Positions 9,138 through 64,000 of a stretch of DNA of 64,000 bases are shown here, piece by piece. A program made the position numbers and the translations under genes. The first letter of the stretch is position 1, and each line of letters starts with the position of its first letter. Below the pieces are notes generated by a model. The model was not told the DNA's origin. It worked only from the letters and a program-made list of their open reading frames with translations, and made no database searches. The DNA comes from Siphonodentalium dalli (taxonomy: Eukaryota > Mollusca > Scaphopoda > Gadilida > Siphonodentaliidae), in contig CP136067.1 of assembly GCA_032622095.1 (NCBI GenBank), positions 180,638,556 to 180,702,555 on the forward strand, in the 5' to 3' direction.

Positions 9138-10582
9138 TACTGTTATGCCCAAAGTAAATGGCCCATCTAACTGAAGTGGCACCCCAGTTTAACTGCGTTC
9201 CGTTTTAACCTAACTGTGGTTATAAGATGCGTTTAAAACGCAAGAGAACCGAATAAATTGTGCGGTTAAAACGGATAAGTCGCGGTTAAACCGGTATATG
9301 TCGCTCTTAATGGAACAGATACCATATGGCGTATATGGCGTGTCATGTTTTAGTTGCCATGCTCGTTAGACAAGTTAGCACAAATAACATGGCAGTGTCC
9401 CTTTCAATTTCAATATTTTTTGTTGTGGATCTTCTATTTATTTTGGATAAATAGAACAGACATTCATATACCAATATTTTATGTTTTGGGTAAACGGAAG
9501 ATTGTGATGTATGGTGTGAAAAAGTAGAAGTGTTTTTGTGTGTTTTATTTATTTTTGGATTTCTTTTTTATTATAATGTTGTATACTTTATAGTAGCCTT
9601 TTGGTGAAAATAACAGTTGGGCTAACCCCGATGGGTAATTGGAATTCTTACGGCCCATTTTCGACTTTAACCATCAATAAAATAAATATTTATATAATTA
9701 TATATAAATATAATTATTCGACAATTTAGCTGACTAGTGCCGGTCACTTTCAATATAAGGAAAACGCGTTTAAAATGGAACAACCACAAAACGGAAAAAA
9801 CACATTCAAACGGATCAAATGGCCACTGAATTTCAAACGGATTCGAGTGGATAATTATATAATAATATAAAGTGGGGGTTAGAGTCCCACACATGCATCA
9901 TAAATGTAAAGTGAGGGAAACAATACATAGTCACAAAATGCGTTTAAACGGAACAACCGCACTCATCAAACGTCGGGCATTATTCGGATATCGGAAACCG
10001 ATATTCAAGTTTCACGATCTTGCATTCGTTGCTATATAATCATAATTAACTACAAACGTGACACGCCAGCTAGATTCGCGAATTGCATATGTACTATTAC
10101 TAGTATTAAATTCAGCACTCTACTTTGCTTCAAACATAAGCATGTATTTTTTCACAAGCCGAACAACGGACGTATACTAGAACATATACGTCAAAATTAT
10201 ACAGTTTTCAACAAGTCGGGATTAAAACATAAAATATATCGTGTTGAGTACCGATGGTGATAACAAAAACATACAATCAATTCCGGGTGGATTATAAAGT
10301 TACCACTTTGCCATGATCGCTAAAACACAAAACGATAACATACACTGGTAGATGCATGAGTAGTACACCTCTCTTTCCCATTAAATATTCAAATACCGGA
10401 AGGTTAACGTTTACGTGCGTTGTAACTGCAGTTAAGGGTTATTAACTGAGGTAACCTAACCGCATGTAACTGCGATGCCACCGCAGTTACGACAAATAAC
10501 TGCGGTGCGGTTACGGTTTAACCGCAGTTGTAAACGGATTATAACTGCAGTTAATGGGTCATTTACTTAGGGCATAACAGTA
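9138..10582. mobile_element. 1.44-kb TA-target DNA transposon related to family A
   Basis: TA at 9138-9139 and 10581-10582 flank ends CTGTTATGCCCAAAGTAAAT and its complement (ATTTACTTAGGGCATAACAG). These resemble the CAGTAATGCCCTAA ends of the short palindromic family. Both subterminal regions are rich in AACTGCGGTTA/GCAGTTA motifs, which may be transposase-binding repeats. Open frames are short (the longest is about 75 codons), so the element looks non-autonomous. Confidence 0.8.
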
Positions 10583-11098
10583 TATAGATACATGTACACG
10601 TATAAATAATTTACTTAAGCAAATTATTATCTAAGATATCTGTTACCACTGTGCATTTCAAAACTATTAACTTGTCAGAGAAGTGGTGAGAATATGAATT
10701 GTACTCCATTTATACAGCATATACTGCAAAAAAATAAATATATTGGAATGCAATTTATAAATGACACTGTCACAACTATACATGAGGTGAATTTCATACT
10801 GCCAGATTAATTTTTTTTAAAGAAACCTGGATAAAATGAATTGGTTGCAAGTAATTCATAGTAGTGGTTGCATACTCTAATCTTGGGTGTTATTTTAATG
10901 ACCGGCTTTGAGCTGTTAATTAAATTTTAGCTCCTGTAGACCTGTACTAGTAGTAGTATCAAACATCCCTGCTGATCACCACCACCTATTGCTAGCTCCC
11001 TTTTATTTGAAAACCTCAGCTTTTTGAGAAACAACATATTGACATACATGTTTCATGTATTATTGAAAATTCATGTTGATGATCGTCACTAGTATCAA
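10583..11098. other. Non-coding stretch, nothing recognised
   Basis: AT-rich; no repeats or frames with recognisable content. Confidence 0.4.
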
Positions 11099-11479
11099 TT
11101 AGGCCAAAAAAAATAAATACCTGTGATTAGGGTTTCCCTACCTACCCTAGAAAAAGGTGCCTACCCAAAACTGTTTATTGGACTGTAGACACAGATAAAA
11201 AAAAAATTTAGTGGGAAGGGGGATCTTACCCAATTTCAAACCTCTCCTATAAAAACGTTTTTTTAGTCTAGTGCTCTGATTAATTCAAGATTAACAATAT
11301 TTATTATTGAACCTTTCAATTAATCTTAATTGTGAAGCTTTCTAGATTGAATTGTCAATAACCCAATGGAATTCAGAATAAAATAATTTGATAATAAAAA
11401 TTAAAAAAATCCCTACCTACCTACACTAATTATTTTGGACCATGTAACCTAAACACAGGTATTATTTTTGTTGGCCTTA
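11099..11479. mobile_element. PIF/Harbinger-like MITE (family E), 375 bp
   Basis: TTA at 11099-11101 and 11477-11479 flank ends GGCCAAAAAAAATAAATACC / GGTATTATTTTTGTTGGCC. Both subterminal regions carry CCCTACCTACC near an ACTAATT/CCCTAG sequence. It is a short relative of the 7676 element. Confidence 0.8.
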
Positions 11480-12214
11480 CCTTAGTGATCTAAAACTACT
11501 GGGAACACTAATATTGATTATCGAAAGGCCCTTGGAACATTAGTAGGAACACCTATATAAGTGATCGGAGATCTTAGAAACATTAGTATAAGGAACTAGT
11601 GTAGAAAGGCATATGTAAGTGATCAGAGACCCTAGGAACAACTACATGTATATTAGTGTTCTAGCACTTAGCTAATTTGCATAATTCGGGCTGTGGGAAC
11701 ATGCCAAACATTAAGCTACTCTACTTCGGAACAATAGCACCAATGTTCTATCATACGGTATATTACGTACTCAATAGCGCAATGCATCAGGAATGCTATT
11801 ACTGCAGGACTTAAAATTTGATGAGAATCAGAATCATGATTCTTGAGTTTGATTCTAGTAAAAGCAGCTGGTTCGCTGTATATTAATGCTATATTTTGAT
11901 TCTCGAAAAATTTATGAATTTTAAGGTCTGTACTGTACTATTCTGATAACAAGTGTTCTCAGACATTTCTCTGAACACTTACAGAACATTATATTATAAA
12001 CATACATGTTCGGTATGGGTATGAGTCTTCATTGCTTCAACAAATGTGAACAAATTCTCATAGAGTCTTATCTTATCGAAATTGTCATCATCATGTACCA
12101 TATTGAATAATTGATGAATTTGATCAGAATGGCACATTCACATTGAGATGTCCCTCAACTCACGTCAAGCTTTTTTTTTTATTTAAAACTCACACATGGT
12201 GATGGTCTTTTTCA
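11480..12214. other. Non-coding stretch, nothing recognised
   Basis: It contains repeated phrases of the type GATCNGAGA..TAGGAAC (11550-11640) but no clear unit, and no coding potential. Confidence 0.4.
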
Positions 12215-13100
12215 CCCACAAGATCCGGGATCTCACCTTCTCAATGAAACGTGATGTGGAGACTCAGATCACTTCACTGTACATAGTAATAATATGTTTA
12301 TTATATGACCAATTGAACTTAATTATTACAAACAACCTCTGAAAATTATTTTTAAAAAGGGGATCAGTTGAATTCAAATTTAATGAACGAATCGCAACAA
12401 TTTAATCAACAACAACAATTTTAAGATTAAAATTCTCAAATGAAAATAGTTTAGGAGCCTCGTTCTGATTCAGACACGCATGATCTGGAATCGGATCACG
12501 ATACTATGATGATCCGATTTATCGGAAAAGCATCACCAAACGATAGTGGTATTTAGTGAAAATAATGACAGTCATATAATAAAATTGAATCCCATGATCA
12601 AATCAAAACATTGTCAAATCAGCAGCCCGATTCAAATCTCGAAGATTTGCAGAGTCCTAGGATGTCAGATAAATTAATTTATGTATTAGATGGCTACTAT
12701 AGTACTCTATTGTTGCGATTTGTTCATTAAATTTGAATTCAACTGATCCGCTTTTTAAAAATAAATTTCAGAGGTTGTTTGTAATAATTAAGTTCAATTG
12801 TGAATTGGTCATATAATAAACATATTATTACTGCAGTGAAGTGATCTGAGACTCCACATAACGTCTCCTTGAGAAGGTGAGATCACGGATGAGACTCGCA
12901 GCCGGCGGCAGCTCGTCTGATCCGGGATCTCACCTTCTCAATGCGGTGTGAAATGGAGACTCAGATCACTTCACTGTAGTAATAATCTCTATTGACTATA
13001 TCCCATGATCGAATCAAAACAGTGTCAAATCGTCAGCCCGATTCGAAGATTTGCAGGGTCCTGGGACGTCAGATGAATTCATTTATGTATTAGATGGCTT
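12215..13100. mobile_element. Large inverted-repeat (foldback) element with partial direct copy
   Basis: Arms of about 175 bp at 12222-12405 and 12712-12890 are inverted copies (CGGGATCTCACCTTCTCAAT, GACCAATTGAACTTAATTAT and GGGGATCAGTTGAATTCAAA). They enclose about 300 bp. From 12913 the outer part of the left arm recurs directly, followed at 13007-13100 by a second copy of the 12594-12690 loop (CAGCCCGATTC, TTATGTATTAGATGGCT). This indicates a duplicated and internally deleted element. No terminal duplication is evident. Confidence 0.75.
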
Positions 13101-13690
13101 CTCTATTAGTATTATAATGAAGCCATCATCTATAATAAACAAATGTGAGGTATTTGACAGACCTCAATCGCCTATGTGATAGTAATTTTTAGTATGTCAG
13201 CGGTTGCCAAAGACGCTTTCGTCAGGTGGAAAAATATTGGACAGAATTGTTTGGCCACAAAAAAAGTATGCCCACGAAACAGTCAAATAATTTGCTACAA
13301 CATAATATAGATAATTTGTTGAATCATAATATAACATATAATTTGAATCATACAGAAGGCATTCTAGGTGTCTTTGGTTAAAATTGTAGGATGATTTTTA
13401 TCATAGGTTTTCGTCCATCTTCGGTGTCATTGGTATTTATCAAAAATAGGATTGGCCCAAACGACAAACACCTTGCAGCAACTGATTGGTCGTTTTGCCA
13501 ATATTGTTATACAAAGACAATCAAACACATTAAAGTATCAAAATATGTTATCAATTTATAAAATAATATAAAATTATCAATTAAATATAAAATTAATGTC
13601 GTAATTGGATCGATCCATTATTAGAAGAGGTAAGTTTAATTAAGTACGCCCAAAATTAAATCGGCGATAAGTCACGCCACACTTTTTAGG
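13101..13690 (+). promoter_or_regulatory. Upstream region and 5' leader of AGPS
   Basis: This is the sequence before the AGPS start. No TATA box at a credible distance is evident. A perfect donor (GTAAGT, 13630) and a TTTTTAG acceptor ending at 13689 could remove a 60-nt intron just before the ATG, but that is short. Otherwise the leader is continuous. The ATG context AGGATGG is favourable. Confidence 0.35.
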
Positions 13691-62100
<48,410 letters not shown>

Positions 62101-62207
62101 GTATGATCTCACGGCCAAATTTATCAGATAAACATTGTTACATGTTTTCCAAGGAGCAACTCGAAGAAAAGTTCAGAGTTGTCAATTTATGTACGGATGT
62201 CACCTTA

Positions 62208-62468
62208 TTACCTTGCAAGCCTTGAAATAGGGTGTCTGTCATTTGCAGAATGAGGTTCCCAGAGGGTGAATTTAGTGATGCTAGCGGGCTAGCATCACCA
62301 AATTCACCCTCTGGGACCCTCATTCTGCTGAGGGGTAAGCAGAATGAGGTCCCCAGAGCGTGAATTTGGTGATGCTAGCCCGCTATGCGGGGTAGCATCA
62401 CTAAATTCACCCTCTGGGGACCTCATTCTGCAAATGACAGACACCCTATTTCAAGGCTTGTTACCTTG
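62208..62468. mobile_element. hAT-type foldback MITE (family B) in the AGPS 3' UTR
   Basis: Element 62216-62460, flanked by TTACCTTG at 62208-62215 and 62461-62468. Same ends and arms as the other copies. If the message extends to the signal at 62859, this hairpin is in the mRNA. Confidence 0.93.
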
Positions 62469-62469
62469 A

Positions 62470-62848
62470 TTAAAGGTACACAATCTGAGTCAATGGTTCC
62501 TGTATCATCAGATTCCATAAACAATAACATTTCTTCAGAATCGATTAATTACCTAAAAATAATTCAAACCACTGTCAACTCTGGTATAAAATTTTCCAAA
62601 ATGTGTTATATATCAATAGTTTTTTTTTTTTTTTAATTTGGTATGGAATATGCATGTCGGCTCGTCGAATATTTGCTAGGCCGCCAATGTTCCAGGTGGT
62701 AAAAAATAACAGATTTCAAAAATCGATATCTGATAACTCTGAGCTTTGACGGGTGGATTCCTTTACTCGAATCAAATATTTTTTACCTCCGAAGCGAAAG
62801 AAATTGTAATTTATGAGCGTTAATTCAGATTGGAATATCTATCTTTAA
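62470..62848. mobile_element. TTAA-target MITE (family G), copy at 62.5 kb
   Basis: TTAA|AGGTACACAATCTGA at the left and TCAGATTGGAATATCTATCT|TTAA at the right; the interior includes TCGAATCAAATATTTTTTAC. It is only 2-10 bp from the hAT MITE, nearly head to tail. Confidence 0.78.
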
Positions 62849-62858
62849 CTATATCCCA

Positions 62859-62864
62859 AATAAA
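62859..62864 (+). promoter_or_regulatory. Possible AGPS polyadenylation signal
   Basis: AATAAA about 760 bp after the stop; a second lies in ACAAAATAAACC at about 63258. Which is used cannot be told from sequence. Confidence 0.4.
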
Positions 62865-62869
62865 CACAA

Positions 62870-64000
62870 TCTTGATATATTTAAAAAGGTGATACATGTA
62901 ATGGTGCGTACCTCACACAAAGAAAATGTGCACGAACCAGTATATGATATATTTTAGAAGTGATAAGTTTAAAGATCAACAAGAAATATAATCTTGACTT
63001 GTGGAATAATTGCATTTTAATTTATATTGAAGTAAGGATAGTAATAGGTCCAAGATCAGTAGTCAAGACAAGCTCTGTTCTCTGAATAGTATTATTATTA
63101 TTATTTCAAACGCATTCCACAATCAATTAGTTCCAATGTGCGTACAAAGTAGAAAAATCCTACAAAAACATACAATACAATTAGTATGTCCGAAAATTCA
63201 GAGGGACGAGTCGATTTGCGACCCAATTTTGCGGAAACCTACTAAGGCCTATACAAAATAAACCTTTATTACCGCTAATGAGCTGGAAAAAAATTAGGGT
63301 TGTTGGCAGGTAATGAAAACTTTTTTTTAACAATACGGTCTGCTAGTCGCTATATATCAATTGCCTAATCTGCAGAACACGGGAGACATTTTCAGCATTC
63401 TAAAATCTCAGTTATTTTTTTTTGGTCATAAACAAGAACATCTAACATAAAGTTCCAAAAAAGTTTCTCAGTAAAATGCATAGACTAGCTATATAGGGTA
63501 GACCCCGAAGCCACGACAAATAGTTTTCATGGCTGGCTCAACCGATTTTCGTGGCTGGTCAGCTAGCTAAGCCGGCTCAGTCACGACGTTCGTGACTGAC
63601 GAAATATGGCGGCTCAGCCGGCTGAGATGTTATCGTTCAGCGTATTTTCGTTTCCGAAATGTTCCTAATCCCCTGTTACCGGTTATAGATGCCGTTTTTT
63701 AGCGTTTGTGGTGAACCCGTAGAATTCCAGATCACACGTAATCGTTTGATGTTGGGCTTTTCCATTATGGCGAAAATTCACGAAGGACTGGCATGGATAT
63801 ACTATGTAGTTTCCCATCTAATCGGTATAAGTAGTTACATTGGGACTTCTGTCGACTTCAGACTGCTATCATCACTGCCATCTTGTGATATATGCATGCA
63901 TCATTGAAAGATGAACCCGATAGTAATGATATATAATATTTCAAACTATTTTCTATTCTTATGTGTATATATGGACAAATGCCAGTGATGTCTGAGACTG
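62870..64000. other. Downstream stretch, nothing recognised
   Basis: No gene or paired terminal repeats. At 63520-63630 there is a cluster of GGCTGG/CGGCTCAG/CAGCCGGCT motifs with several short palindromes. A 72-codon frame at 63689-63907 has no known domain. Confidence 0.5.

Overview
This window is animal nuclear DNA. It is AT-rich, has short exons with GT/AG introns, and is packed with small inverted-repeat transposons. The very frequent motif TACATGTA, tRNA- and 5S-derived SINE pieces, a DIRS-like element and a high MITE density suggest a lophotrochozoan, most likely a mollusc such as a bivalve. The taxon is inferred from composition and repeats, not from a marker gene.

One gene is certain. 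It is a complete alkylglycerone-phosphate synthase gene (AGPS, plasmalogen/ether-lipid synthesis in the peroxisome) on the + strand. I could place 20 coding exons between 13691 and 62100. All junctions are GT/AG, all phases agree, and the spliced frame is 1905 nt (634 residues) with no break. The protein begins with a peroxisomal PTS2 signal (RLDVIKGHL) and keeps the FAD-binding loop, the residue equivalent to guinea-pig/human Tyr578, Arg419 and the HHH active-site motif. Coding sequence is only about 4% of the 48 kb locus; the rest is intron filled with mobile elements.

Layout: 1-13.1 kb is intergenic or belongs to a minus-strand gene of which I see two or three small candidate exons (9.1, 4.8 and 3.6 kb, the last encoding an Arg/Asp/Lys-rich stretch), among DNA-transposon relics. 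13.7-19.5 kb is AGPS exon 1 and intron 1, with 5S- and tRNA-derived SINE DNA and a hairpin array. 19.5-33 kb holds exons 2-10. Intron 10 (33-41.9 kb) is a 9 kb repeat field. Exons 11-13 lie at 41.9-46.3 kb. Intron 13 contains a 4.9 kb DIRS-like element with diagnostic terminal and internal complementary repeats. Exons 14-20 lie at 52.1-62.1 kb, followed by a 3' UTR with a hAT-type hairpin and a poly(A) signal near 62859.

The most unusual observations are: a 32-bp minisatellite that has amplified the exon 19 donor splice site seven times, with an in-frame 96-nt alternative; the DIRS-like element with an exact circle-junction complement but no recognisable recombinase or reverse transcriptase; hAT-type foldback MITEs with perfect 8-bp target duplications; a hairpin module shared by several TTAACCCTTT elements; and a MULE-like element with a 9-bp target duplication ending 39 bp before the last exon.
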